In this document: in pieces, positions 27,443 to 39,368 of the stretch
Layout of the letters: each line of letters opens with the position of its first letter
Position numbering within the stretch: the stretch's first letter is position 1
NCBI RefSeq assembly: GCF_039134705.1
Contig: NZ_CP146256.1
Span: 1-64,000 of the forward strand
DNA from: Kineothrix sp. IPX-CK
Lineage (GTDB): Bacteria; Bacillota; Clostridia; Lachnospirales; Lachnospiraceae
DNA: 64,000 nt
Direction of reading: 5' to 3'
Translations under genes and position numbers: made by a program
The notes under the pieces: model-generated
Seen by the model: the letters and a program-made list of their open reading frames with translations, nothing else
Databases searched by the model: none
What the model was told of the DNA's origin: nothing

Positions 27443-29479
27443 ATGATAACGAGAAAATACGGACAAGGAAGCTTTAAAAGTTTTAAAGCGGGCATAGAGA
27501 GGGAATGGGCCATTACTAATGGAATCGGCGGGTATGCGGGAAGTACCCTCATAGGCGCTAATACGCGTAAACATCATGGCCTTTTGATAGCCAGTCTTCA
27601 TGCGCCGGTAGAGCGGCATCTGATTTTATCCCGTATAAATGAAACTGTCCGCATAGAGGATAAGGATTATTCTCTGGCTGCGGTACAGAGAAAGGGAAAC
27701 GTCTTGGAGGAGGGGCAAAAATATTTGCAGCGTTTTGTATTCGATGCCGTTCCCTCCTACACATACCGGGTTCAGGACGTGTTTCTCACGAAGGCAATAA
27801 GCATGGAGTACGGGAAAAACAAAACGGCTATCTTATATGAAATAGAAAATGGCAGCAGGCATTCGGAAATCTGTTTAACGCCCTTATTCAATTTCAGAGA
27901 TCACAGTAGCTTTTCGCTTCCTGAGCAGCTTTGTTTTGAGGCCAGCCATGACAGACATATGATTACTCTGGTTCCGGAAGGCCCGCACATCGATGGTCAT
28001 GCAGGCTATAAAATTAAGTTCAGCGTATCGGAAGGAAATATTTCAGAGAGAAACGAAACGTATGATACCGATATGGAGCTGCAAACGGAGATCGATACGG
28101 GAATGAGCGCTATTGACAATAATTTTACTCCCTACGATATATGGATACCGCTTAAGCCCTATGAGAAAAAGAAGGTGTCTGTTATCTGCTGTTTGCAGAA
28201 AAAGGATGAGGAAGAGGAAATAAAGTCAGCAGATTCCATTATTGAAGCTAGTAAGAAGCGTATGGAGGCTTTAATAGAAAAGGCCGGTTATAAGGATGAG
28301 CTTGCGGATGCGCTTGTTCAAGCGGCGGATGCTTTTATCGTAGACAGAGTATCTACCGGCAGCAAGACTGTTCTGGCAGGTCTGCCTTGGTTTACCGATT
28401 GGGGCAGGGATACGATGATAGCGCTTCAGGGGCTGACACTTGCGACGAAGAGATATGAAGATGCCAGAGGAATTCTGCGTACTTTCGCAAAGTATGTAAA
28501 GGACGGGCTGGTGCCGAATATGTTTCCCGACGAAGGGATGCCGCCTTTTTACAATACGGTGGACGCATCCCTGCTGTATTTTTATTCAGTATATATGTAC
28601 TTGAAATATACGGGCGGGGAGGAGGATTTTCTCTTTGTGAAAGAGGAAATCTATCCGAAACTGAAGGAAATTATAACTTATTATAAGAAGGGAACGCTGT
28701 TTCATATTTATATGGATAAGGACAGCCTGATTCATGCAGGAGGTGATCTGGACCAAGTGACATGGATGGATGTCCGCGTGGATGACTGGGTGGTCACGCC
28801 CAGACACGGCAAGCCTGTAGAAATCAACGCGCTCTGGTATAATGCGCTAAAGGTAATGGAGTTCTTGGCGAAGCGTTACCTGGAGGATGCGGGAGGATAC
28901 CATGAGCTTGCGAAAGCTGTAAAGGAATCTTTCAATCAAAAATTCTGGAACGCGGAAAAGCAATGTTTATATGATGTAGTTGAGGAAGAGAGAAACAGGA
29001 CGGTCGGAAACAACGGACAAATCAGACCTAATCAAATATGGGCGGTATTCCTTCCATTTACAATGCTTTCTCCTGAGAAGGAGAAAAAGGTGGTGGAAAC
29101 CGTCTGGTCCCATCTTTATGCGGGCTGCGGACTTCGTTCGTTATCTCCTGAGGATGAGGAATATAAGGGCATTTACTTCGGGAAGCTGCACGACAGAGAC
29201 GCAGCATATCATCAGGGGACTGCGTGGGCGTTTCCGCTTGGCGGTTTTATTAGCGCGTATGTGAAAGTAAACGGATACAGCGAAGAAAGCAAGCTGTTTG
29301 CGAGAAAGCTGTTAGAACCGGCAGAAGACCATATGTGGGATGGGTGCATCGGTTCCATCGCAGAGATTTTTGATGGGAACCCGCCCCATATTTCCAGAGG
29401 CTGCTATGCACAAGCATGGAGCGTAGGCGAGATACTGAGAGCGTATACGGAGGATATTCTTACAAAGGTATACCGATAA
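27443..29479 (+). CDS. Glycogen-debranching enzyme (amylo-alpha-1,6-glucosidase type)
   Basis: 678 residues. The N-terminal domain begins with the family pattern GIEREWAITNGIGGYAGSTL and NTRKHHGLLIA. The C-terminal alpha/alpha toroid has GLPWFTDWGRDTMIALQGL, the acidic residues in HAGGDLDQVTWMDVRVDDWVVTPRHGKPVEINALWYN and RDAAYHQGTAWAFPLGGFI. It hydrolyses alpha-1,6 branches of glycogen in the cytoplasm. GGGAGG lies 14 bases before the ATG, further than usual, and no better in-frame start exists. Its last 20 bases overlap the convergent VanZ-like gene. Confidence 0.9.
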   Translation: MITRKYGQGSFKSFKAGIEREWAITNGIGGYAGSTLIGANTRKHHGLLIASLHAPVERHLILSRINETVRIEDKDYSLAAVQRKGNVLEEGQKYLQRFVFDAVPSYTYRVQDVFLTKAISMEYGKNKTAILYEIENGSRHSEICLTPLFNFRDHSSFSLPEQLCFEASHDRHMITLVPEGPHIDGHAGYKIKFSVSEGNISERNETYDTDMELQTEIDTGMSAIDNNFTPYDIWIPLKPYEKKKVSVICCLQKKDEEEEIKSADSIIEASKKRMEALIEKAGYKDELADALVQAADAFIVDRVSTGSKTVLAGLPWFTDWGRDTMIALQGLTLATKRYEDARGILRTFAKYVKDGLVPNMFPDEGMPPFYNTVDASLLYFYSVYMYLKYTGGEEDFLFVKEEIYPKLKEIITYYKKGTLFHIYMDKDSLIHAGGDLDQVTWMDVRVDDWVVTPRHGKPVEINALWYNALKVMEFLAKRYLEDAGGYHELAKAVKESFNQKFWNAEKQCLYDVVEEERNRTVGNNGQIRPNQIWAVFLPFTMLSPEKEKKVVETVWSHLYAGCGLRSLSPEDEEYKGIYFGKLHDRDAAYHQGTAWAFPLGGFISAYVKVNGYSEESKLFARKLLEPAEDHMWDGCIGSIAEIFDGNPPHISRGCYAQAWSVGEILRAYTEDILTKVYR

Positions 29480-30122
29480 CAGTATCCCAAAGAAGGTCCC
29501 AAATCGCGTTAGATATAAAAGGTGTCAACAGGAAGGTGATGATCCAGGGAGTAAAAAGGTAAATATAGACCTCCCATCTGGAAAGGTTCCTAAGGGACAT
29601 ATCTTCGGAATCCAGACACATCCGGCCCATGAAACGCATATCCTTCACCTGAAGGAAGATAAAATAGCCTGCCAAGGTTCCAAGGGTATTCATGATAACG
29701 TCGGTAATATCTGTAGTCGCCGTGGTAGCGAGGCAATATATCTGCGATATTTCTATTAACAGTGAAAATAAAATACCGGAGATGATTGTTTCTTTCGCAG
29801 GCTGAAACTGCTTCCACAAGGTGGGGAGCAGCAGACCGAAGGGTAAAAATATCAAAAAGCACTGGATGTAATGCTCCAAATTGTCTCCGAAGCCGTAAAA
29901 CGGTATGAAATTAAACGTCGGATAGAAATCTATCTGATATAAGGAAGGTGTATCCGAAGCCATTAAAATGGTACAGATAGCCAGGGAATAAATGTATAGC
30001 CCGAACTGATGGCGTTTCGGGAGCTTATACTTCCAAAAAAATATTTGCAGTATAATAAGAAAGGGAATAACCCCTATATAAGCAGAAAAAGTATTAACAA
30101 CTAAAACTGTAAAATCCGACAT
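29460..30122 (-). CDS. VanZ-like membrane protein
   Basis: 220 residues with about five membrane segments. The VanZ family pattern is seen in NFIPFYGFGDNLEHYIQCFLIFLPFGLLLPTL, LLIEISQIY and ATTDITDVIMNTLGTLAGYF. ATG 30122 has a perfect AGGAGGAGA site; an in-frame ATG 20 codons upstream has none. Function in Clostridia is mostly undefined (teicoplanin resistance in enterococci). No resistance cluster is nearby. Confidence 0.82.
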   Translation of the reverse strand: MSDFTVLVVNTFSAYIGVIPFLIILQIFFWKYKLPKRHQFGLYIYSLAICTILMASDTPSLYQIDFYPTFNFIPFYGFGDNLEHYIQCFLIFLPFGLLLPTLWKQFQPAKETIISGILFSLLIEISQIYCLATTATTDITDVIMNTLGTLAGYFIFLQVKDMRFMGRMCLDSEDMSLRNLSRWEVYIYLFTPWIITFLLTPFISNAIWDLLWDTVIGIPL

Positions 30123-30153
30123 AAATCTCCTCCTGACCGTAGCGTCAAAGAAT

Positions 30154-30182
30154 AGTATAATACATAAATGTGAATTTTTCAT
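30154..30182 (-). promoter_or_regulatory. Promoter candidate for the VanZ-like gene
   Basis: Minus strand ATGAAA (30177-30182), 17 bases, TATACT (30154-30159). Confidence 0.45.
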
Positions 30183-30309
30183 TAAAAATTTTACTGTTTC
30201 TTAAATATTACGATGTTTGCTAACATTATACGCTTTTTTTCGCAAAACACAATTTGTATATTTAAAATTAAGCAGGGACAAATCAAAGAGGTACCTGGAA
30301 AAAGATATC

Positions 30310-30445
30310 TTGCCAAAGGCAGGAATTTATGCTATTGTTTTATAAATAAATAAGGTCTTTTACGGTTGAACGGATGCTACATTCGATTTCAAGAATTTAA
30401 GCTTTTAGGGTGGGAAGCTCGTTATTTGCGAGCTTCCCACTTTTT
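30310..30445 (+). ncRNA. Possible small RNA between VanZ and the atp operon
   Basis: The 610-bp gene-free stretch 30123-30732 contains a promoter-like pair, TTGCCA (30310-30315), 17 bases, TATTGT (30333-30338), and a strong terminator at 30410-30445. Together they would produce an RNA of about 100 bases with no credible reading frame. No known RNA family was recognised. Confidence 0.35.
30410..30445 (+). terminator. Strong rho-independent terminator in the gene-free stretch
   Basis: GTGGGAAGCTCG (30410-30421) pairs perfectly with CGAGCTTCCCAC (30429-30440) across a seven-base loop, then TTTTT. No plus-strand gene lies upstream, which is why a small RNA is suspected. Confidence 0.85.
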
Positions 30446-30523
30446 ATATAAAAATTAATCAAATTTATAAAGGTTGTTTTAATGGTTCGGCTGTCAAAAA
30501 ATATCTAGAATATTCTTTATCAG

Positions 30524-30549
30524 TGCAGTAGTGTATTAACATACTGCTG
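30524..30549 (+). other. Hairpin upstream of the atp operon
   Basis: GCAGTAGTGT and ACATACTGC pair with one bulged base. Could be a leader structure or regulator site for the atp operon. Nothing else definite is visible from 30550 to 30732, and no confident atp promoter was found. Confidence 0.35.
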
Positions 30550-30732
30550 ATTCCGTTACTTCATGACGTAATTGGTATTGTTTTTTCTCAGATTAACAGG
30601 ACAAGTATATCTAAAAGCTTTAGTTATATGTCGAAAGGATGTAAAGAGTTCGAAGTGACAAAATTTTGCTGGAAGACTGTAAGGAAACGATTAATAAGCT
30701 AATTGTTGTGTACTATAAAAGGAAATTACCAC

Positions 30733-31152
30733 ATGAAAGTTGACAAGGTTGTGAAAAAGGAAACAATAAATATGGGGTTAGGTATATTAGTATGTAGTGC
30801 CATTACTCAAATTGTTTTCTTGATTTTTAAAGCGTATAGTTTGGCAGTACTTTTAGGTTCAATATATGGAGGTGCCATAGCCCTTCTTAACTTCTTCTTA
30901 ATGGGAATAACGGTTCAAAGCGTGACAAAGCTGGAAGATGAAAATATGGCAAAAAAGAAAATGCAATTTTCGTATTCCATGCGTCAATTAGGGCTTGTAT
31001 TATTACTTGGTGCGGGTATGTACATTGCGGTGAATTTTCAAATTTTTCACTGGTTGCCGATTTTGCTTGCTGTAGTTTATCCAAGGTTAATAATACTATT
31101 CTTTGGATTTTTTAGAAAAGAACAGCATTTAAAGGAAGGTGATATTTCATGA
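30733..31152 (+). CDS. atpI: AtpI-like subunit of F-type ATP synthase
   Basis: 139 residues with four membrane helices (about 15-35, 38-58, 80-100, 105-125). Position as first gene, four bases overlapping atpB, and the GSIYGGAIALLNFFLM segment fit the AtpI/ATP synthase subunit I family, which assists c-ring assembly. ATG 30733 has AAAGG ten bases upstream; the longer in-frame start at 30703 has no site. Confidence 0.75.
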   Translation: MKVDKVVKKETINMGLGILVCSAITQIVFLIFKAYSLAVLLGSIYGGAIALLNFFLMGITVQSVTKLEDENMAKKKMQFSYSMRQLGLVLLLGAGMYIAVNFQIFHWLPILLAVVYPRLIILFFGFFRKEQHLKEGDIS

Positions 31153-31880
31153 ATGTAGAAATAACTGGAGCAAAAATACTGCTCAGGCTGCCTTTAGGAA
31201 TAGTAATTACGGAAACACAAGTAAACATGTGGCTGGTGATGATCGTAATTGCCTTGTTGTGCAGATGGCTCACAAGTAATCTGCAAATTAAGCCGGCAGG
31301 GAAAAAACAAGTAGTAGCAGAATATCTGGTCAATATCGCAAATAAATTCGTGCAAGATAATATGGGTGAGAGATTTAAGGCTTTTGCCCCTTTTATAGCA
31401 GCATTATTTTCGCTTGCGGCGTTTTGCAGTTTAAGCAGTCTTCTGGGGCTCTATCCGCCGACCTCCGATCTTAATACGACTGTCGGCTGGGCCCTGATTG
31501 TTTTCTTCCTGATTATGTATTATAAAATCAAGACAAATGGTGTGAAAGGATATTTAAAAGGACTCACAGAGCCTTTTGCGATTTTGACCCCTTTTAATAT
31601 TATAGGAGAGTTTTCAACACCAATATCCATGGCATTCCGTTTGTTTGGCAATGCTTCAGCCGGGGTTGTAATATCAACGCTGTTGTATGCAGCGCTCGCA
31701 TGGCTTAGTGGCATAGTATTCCAATGGCTGCCCGGGGCGTTAGCTGGTATTCCATTATTGCAACTGGGACTTCCTGCTATATTATCAATTTACTTTGATT
31801 TATTTAGCAGTGTTTTACAGGCTTTTATATTCTGCATATTAACGATTATCTATGTATCGACTGCAGCAAGTAAAGAATAA
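31149..31880 (+). CDS. atpB: ATP synthase subunit a
   Basis: 243 residues with five or six membrane helices. The essential arginine is Arg164 in SMAFRLFGNASAG, and the C-terminal helix ends YFDLFSSVLQAFIFCILTIIYV as usual. It forms the two ion half-channels against the c ring in the membrane. Coupled to atpI by ATGA overlap. Confidence 0.95.
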   Translation: MNVEITGAKILLRLPLGIVITETQVNMWLVMIVIALLCRWLTSNLQIKPAGKKQVVAEYLVNIANKFVQDNMGERFKAFAPFIAALFSLAAFCSLSSLLGLYPPTSDLNTTVGWALIVFFLIMYYKIKTNGVKGYLKGLTEPFAILTPFNIIGEFSTPISMAFRLFGNASAGVVISTLLYAALAWLSGIVFQWLPGALAGIPLLQLGLPAILSIYFDLFSSVLQAFIFCILTIIYVSTAASKE

Positions 31881-31908
31881 TAAAATAATATTATATCAAT
31901 GGAGGTAA

Positions 31909-32175
<267 letters not shown>

Positions 32176-32205
32176 TAACTTGTTTTGAGAAAAGAGGAAT
32201 AGAGA

Positions 32206-32712
32206 ATGCCTGAAACATTAGAATTTTTATCTATAAATACTTGGCAGACCATCATGGCTATGGGAAATTTATTGATTCTTTTTCTGATTGTCAAAAAATT
32301 CTTGTTCAAACCTGTAAATGACATCTTAAAGAAAAGAGCTGATGAAGTAGATAATATTTACTCCGAAGCAGAAAATTTGCGTACAGAGGCAAAAGAGAAC
32401 AAGGATTTGTATGAAGAGAAGATGAAGAAGGCAAAAGCTGAAACTGACTTAATGATTAAATCTGCAACAGAACGAGCCAATTATCGCGGTGAAGAAATTA
32501 TAAAAGAAGCAACTGTCGAAGCAGAGAATCGTAAACGAAAAGCAGAATCTGATATCGCTCTCACGAAGAAAAAAGCCGTAAGCGAAATGAAAGACAATGT
32601 TATCGAAATGGTTATTGATTTGGCGCAACAAGTGGTAGAAAAAGAAATAAATGCGGATATTCATGAAAATCTGATCGATTCTGCAATTGAAGAATTGGGT
32701 GAACGCGTATGA
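32206..32712 (+). CDS. atpF: ATP synthase subunit b
   Basis: 168 residues. One N-terminal membrane helix (about 12-30, TIMAMGNLLILFLIVKKFLF) followed by a long charged helix rich in Lys, Glu and Ala that forms the peripheral stalk. Overlaps atpH by four bases. GAGGAATAGAGA upstream. Confidence 0.93.
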   Translation: MPETLEFLSINTWQTIMAMGNLLILFLIVKKFLFKPVNDILKKRADEVDNIYSEAENLRTEAKENKDLYEEKMKKAKAETDLMIKSATERANYRGEEIIKEATVEAENRKRKAESDIALTKKKAVSEMKDNVIEMVIDLAQQVVEKEINADIHENLIDSAIEELGERV

Positions 32713-33260
32713 ATAAATCGAAGGAATACGGATACGCATTATATGACCTGGCAGCGGAAGAAGGACTTGAAGAAGAAATAGAAAAAGAATTCGCAGAAAT
32801 TGCATTGATATTTGAAAGTAACCATGATTTTATGAAACTTTTGTCCAATCCAAGGATTTCTACTTCTGAGCGCATCCAGGTAATAGAGGATGTATTTGTT
32901 AATAGAATACAACCGTATCTTCTTTACTTATTAAAAATATTTACGGGAAGTAGAGATGTTTCGCTAATTCCACTTGTATTTAAGGAGTATGAAAATAAAT
33001 ATTATCAAGAAAAAAATATTTTACCTGTTACGGTAATTAGTGCAGTGGAATTAAATGAAAACCAAAAGCAGCATATTATAAGTAAATTGGAAAAATTAAT
33101 GAATCAAGCTATCGTTTTACAAAATAAAGTTGACGAAACTTGTATTGGTGGTATTCTTTTGGAATATCGTGGACATATGATTGATGCAAGCGTAAGAAAT
33201 AGATTTAAGAAATTGCAGTATGAAATAAAGAATACAGACTATTTACAAGCGGAGGTCTGA
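32709..33260 (+). CDS. atpH: ATP synthase subunit delta
   Basis: 183 residues. It joins the peripheral stalk to the F1 head. N-terminal KEYGYALYDLAAEEG and the C-terminal KVDETCIGGILLEYRGHMIDASVRNRFKKL are the family marks. Starts within the end of atpF; atpA follows after three bases. Confidence 0.93.
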   Translation: MNKSKEYGYALYDLAAEEGLEEEIEKEFAEIALIFESNHDFMKLLSNPRISTSERIQVIEDVFVNRIQPYLLYLLKIFTGSRDVSLIPLVFKEYENKYYQEKNILPVTVISAVELNENQKQHIISKLEKLMNQAIVLQNKVDETCIGGILLEYRGHMIDASVRNRFKKLQYEIKNTDYLQAEV

Positions 33261-34772
<1,512 letters not shown>

Positions 34773-34797
34773 TCTAGAATGAAGGGAGGCTGGCGCA

Positions 34798-35652
34798 ATG
34801 GCTGAGTCTTCAAAGAAAGATTTAAATCTAAGGATTAAAAGTATAAAAAGTACAAAGCAGATAACAAAAGCTATGGAATTAGTCGCCACCTCAAAATTGA
34901 CAAAGGCGAAAGAACGCATAGAGAAAAGTCGTATTTTTCATTCCGCGGCCTATTCTGCGATGTGTGATATTATCGTTAGGAATTTGGATACTAATTCTGA
35001 GTATTTAACTACACGGACGGTTAAGAAAAGCTGCTTTGTTGTTATTGCCGGAGACAGGGGGCTTGCCGGCGGATATAATAGTAATGTATTTCGTTTTGCT
35101 CAAGAGCAGATTGGAAATAAAACAGTAAATATCCTTCCCATAGGAAAACGTACTACAGAATACTACAATTTCCTGGGCCATGATATAGTGACGGAAGAAT
35201 TCTCACGTATAGAAAATATTAATGTTGGAAGTTGCCATGAAATCGGCAATTTACTTACGGAATGCTATTTAAGACAAGAATTTGATGAACTTTATGTTGT
35301 ATATACGAACTTTTATTCTACTCTGAGCCAAGAACCGGCAATCATGAAACTGCTTCCTCTTGATAATGACATCTGTAGAGATGAGATACCCTCAAAAAAG
35401 GAATTTATTCTGTTTGAACCGAGCAGTAACGCAGTTTTTAATGCAATTGTTCCCAGTTATGTTGCTGGTATGTTGTGGGGAGCTGTGTGTGAAAGTATGG
35501 CAAGTGAATTCGGGGCACGCCGTACAGCAATGGAATCGGCTACAAAGAATGCTGAGGATATGCTTGAAGATTTAAGCCGTAAATATAACAGAGCCCGTCA
35601 AAGCTCAATTACTCAGGAATTGACAGAAATTGTTGCAGGAAGTGGATTGTAA
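34798..35652 (+). CDS. atpG: ATP synthase subunit gamma
   Basis: 284 residues. N-terminal LRIKSIKSTKQITKAMELVATSKL and C-terminal EFGARRTAMESATKNAEDMLEDLSRKYNRARQSSIT are the two helices of the central shaft; GDRGLAGGYN is the conserved loop in the middle. GGGAGG precedes the start. Confidence 0.96.
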   Translation: MAESSKKDLNLRIKSIKSTKQITKAMELVATSKLTKAKERIEKSRIFHSAAYSAMCDIIVRNLDTNSEYLTTRTVKKSCFVVIAGDRGLAGGYNSNVFRFAQEQIGNKTVNILPIGKRTTEYYNFLGHDIVTEEFSRIENINVGSCHEIGNLLTECYLRQEFDELYVVYTNFYSTLSQEPAIMKLLPLDNDICRDEIPSKKEFILFEPSSNAVFNAIVPSYVAGMLWGAVCESMASEFGARRTAMESATKNAEDMLEDLSRKYNRARQSSITQELTEIVAGSGL

Positions 35653-35677
35653 TTGCGGTTAATGGAAAGGAATGTAA

Positions 35678-37072
<1,395 letters not shown>

Positions 37073-37075
37073 GCC

Positions 37076-37486
37076 ATGAACAGTATTCATCTTCAAATCG
37101 TATCTTTGGATGGAATGTTTTTTGATGGCAATGCCAAGCAGGTTTCTCTGCGTACTATAGACGGAGATATATCAATACGTGCAGGCCATATCCCATTTGT
37201 AACAGCAATCGGAGCAGGTGAATGCCGAGTTTATGTAGAAAGTTTAGATAAACCTCGCCGAGCTGCAAGCATAGGCGGATTTTTGAGTGTTTCTAAGGAT
37301 TTGGTCCTTCTGGCTGCTACAACATTTGAATGGGCTGAGAACATCGATTATGATCGTGCAAACAAAGCGAAATCCAGAGCAGAAAGTATTATTTCATCCA
37401 GCAAAGAAGACGATCATAGTTTGCAACTAGCTAAAATCAAGCTAGTCCGCGCTAACGCAAGATTGCAAGTAGTAAAAAATAAATAG
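37076..37486 (+). CDS. atpC: ATP synthase subunit epsilon
   Basis: 136 residues. N-terminal beta sandwich (LQIVSLDGMFFDGNAKQVSLRTIDGDISIRAGHIPFVTAIGAG) and two C-terminal helices (DRANKAKSRAESI, LAKIKLVRANARLQV). Last gene of the operon. AAAGGAATAAGCC upstream, inside the end of atpD. Confidence 0.93.
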   Translation: MNSIHLQIVSLDGMFFDGNAKQVSLRTIDGDISIRAGHIPFVTAIGAGECRVYVESLDKPRRAASIGGFLSVSKDLVLLAATTFEWAENIDYDRANKAKSRAESIISSSKEDDHSLQLAKIKLVRANARLQVVKNK

Positions 37487-37544
37487 GTAATGTTTAGAAA
37501 AGGATATGCTGTTGGTTTCAAGATGAAATGCATTTAAAATATAA

Positions 37545-37608
37545 GGGGTTCCCTCTGGTTGAGTTTTAGTGTGGTAACTTAATTCTGCCAAATGAGGAAC
37601 TCTTTTTC
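37545..37608 (+). terminator. Terminator of the atp operon
   Basis: GGGGTTCCCTC (37545-37555) pairs with GAGGAACTC (37594-37602) with a G-U and a bulge, followed by a T-rich run. The loop is long (about 38 bases). Confidence 0.65.
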
Positions 37609-37647
37609 TTTTGGTTGAGTTTTTGATTTTAATAAGGAGTCTGATCC

Positions 37648-38349
37648 ATGGAAAAAATAAGTAAAATACCTTCTATACACCGCTATGAAGATTTTGTTGA
37701 TGCCCTTCGAATTGCGGGAATGAGTATGGGAGGAGAAAATGATGAAGGAATTTTTTCCCTATGCAGTCTGTTCGGAGAGGAGATTGAATGGCATACGGAA
37801 AAGCCCGATACCGATCCATGGGAGTGGAGAATCCGGGTATTGGATGAATTCGATGACATTGCATATGGAAAGCTGTTTTTTAAAAAGAGCGGATACCTCA
37901 CGAAGGAATGGTATCCTTACTTTTATACGGCGAGAAGGCAGGGAAGAAGCTTTGAGGAAATTTACAAGGAAGGCAAAATAAGCGCCTATGCAAAAAAGAT
38001 ATATAAAATCGTCTCCGATAGAGGCGCGATTCCTCTTCATGCCATTAAAAAAACAGGTGATGTGAAAAAAGAAGACAAGTCCAAGTTTGACCGTGCAATT
38101 ATCGAGCTGCAAATGGGAATGTTCATTACAGTATGCGGCAGGGCGAGAAAAATATCTTTCGAGGGACAGGAATATGGATGGTCATCTACTGTGTTTTGTA
38201 CGACGGAGGAATATTTTGGCAGGGAGACAATAGAGAAAGCAGCCGGACTTACTCCAAAGAATGCGTATGGTGAAATAGAAAACCATTTATACACATTGAA
38301 TCCTAATATAGAAGAAAAAAAGATAGAAAAGTTTATTTATGGTATATGA
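37648..38349 (+). CDS. AlkZ-related winged-helix protein
   Basis: 233 residues, cytoplasmic. The order RIRVLDEFDDIAYGKLFFKKSGYLTKEWYPYFYTARR, then HAIKKTGDVKKEDKSKFDRAIIELQMGMFITVCGRARK, resembles the AlkZ/YcaQ group of DNA glycosylase-like proteins, but it is about 60 percent of their length. No activity can be claimed. ATAAGGAGT precedes the start. Apparently co-directional with the next two small genes. Confidence 0.55.
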   Translation: MEKISKIPSIHRYEDFVDALRIAGMSMGGENDEGIFSLCSLFGEEIEWHTEKPDTDPWEWRIRVLDEFDDIAYGKLFFKKSGYLTKEWYPYFYTARRQGRSFEEIYKEGKISAYAKKIYKIVSDRGAIPLHAIKKTGDVKKEDKSKFDRAIIELQMGMFITVCGRARKISFEGQEYGWSSTVFCTTEEYFGRETIEKAAGLTPKNAYGEIENHLYTLNPNIEEKKIEKFIYGI

Positions 38350-38400
38350 ATCAGATTCTTATCCGCTTTATATTATTTAAGACAGCAGGAGGCGAAGGCT

Positions 38401-38793
38401 ATGAAAGCAACGGTTTTATTATATAATTTCCAAGATAAGCTTTACAGGGAGCAGGTAAAAAAGATATTGCTGGTACAGCGCCTCTCGATAAAGGAGGTTC
38501 CAAAGGAAGAATACCTAAATCCCATCGGCTATTATGCGGGAGACGAGGAAGTTAAAGTCTCGGAAAAGAGGTATGAGGGAATGGAGCTTGATGGTGAGAT
38601 GATGGTATTTGCCGGACTGTCGGGGGAGCAAATTGACAAGGTGTTAGCCGGCTTCCGTAAAAATAAGGTGCCGAGGGTAAACTGCAAAGCGGTGCTTACG
38701 CCAACAAACCGCTTTTGGAACGCCTTGCAGCTTTTCGAAGAGCTGAAAAGGGAGCATGAGGCTATGTATAAAAATAAAATTTCCGAAAAATAA
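38401..38793 (+). CDS. DUF3783-family protein
   Basis: 130 residues. The C-terminal half (MMVFAGLSGEQIDKVLAGFRKNKVPRVNCKAVLTPTNRFWNALQLFEEL) is the DUF3783 pattern, with the N-terminal half a degenerate version of the same alpha/beta unit. Function unknown. CAGGAGG precedes the start. Confidence 0.75.
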   Translation: MKATVLLYNFQDKLYREQVKKILLVQRLSIKEVPKEEYLNPIGYYAGDEEVKVSEKRYEGMELDGEMMVFAGLSGEQIDKVLAGFRKNKVPRVNCKAVLTPTNRFWNALQLFEELKREHEAMYKNKISEK

Positions 38794-38937
38794 CATCCAT
38801 GGAAGAAAGAGGATGATTGATTAAGCCTTTGTTTTCAAATACTAACCATGAGTGTTTTTTACTCATTGAGTGCTTTAACTCATTATGAACTGTCGGTTCA
38901 TGGAAAACATCAGAAAGTATTTGAAAGGGGCGAAATT

Positions 38938-39159
38938 ATGGATAATCAACAGCTTCCCATAGGTTTCGGACTGTCTCTTGCCATGAATCAAAGTGCAATG
39001 GACAGATTTGCTAAAATGACCGAGGCGGAAAAGGAACAGGCAATTGCAAAAAGCAGGAAGGTAAAATCAAAAAGAGAAATGGACCGTATCGTCAATTCCC
39101 TTGCGGAGGACGACGACGCAGCGCTGAGAGATCTTTTTGATGGACCAGGCATCTTATAA
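38938..39159 (+). CDS. Small cytoplasmic protein of unknown function
   Basis: 73 residues beginning MDNQQLPIGFGLSLAMNQSA, mostly helical, with AMDRFAKMTEAEKEQAIAKSRKVKSKREMDRIV and an acidic tail. ATG 38938 has AAAGGGG; the upstream in-frame ATG at 38848 is unlikely. Followed at once by a good terminator, which supports it as a real gene. Confidence 0.7.
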   Translation: MDNQQLPIGFGLSLAMNQSAMDRFAKMTEAEKEQAIAKSRKVKSKREMDRIVNSLAEDDDAALRDLFDGPGIL

Positions 39160-39166
39160 GAAAAGG

Positions 39167-39207
39167 AAAGGTTCGGGCAGGTTGATAAACGTGCCGGAAC
39201 CTTTTTT
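39167..39207 (+). terminator. Rho-independent terminator
   Basis: AAAGGTTCGGGCA (39167-39179) pairs with TGCCGGAACCTTT (39192-39204) with one mismatch, then a T run. Ends the 37648-39159 group. Confidence 0.88.
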
Positions 39208-39368
39208 AGTATATCAATTTATTAAAGTGTTATGTAAAAAGCTGGTCAGTTAAGTAATACCTGTAATTTGACATACATTTTACATAAAAAAGATAGATAT
39301 AAATATAAAGATGAGAGAAACTAAAAGTGTAATTCGAAAATTGAAAACTAAAAAGGAGAGTTGCTTAT

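Noticed and set aside
29460-29479. 20-bp tail overlap of the debranching enzyme and VanZ-like genes
   Set aside because: Both frames are supported and short convergent overlaps are ordinary.
37557-37623. Direct repeat GGTTGAGTTTT twice after the atp operon
   Set aside because: Short and T-rich around the terminator; likely chance.
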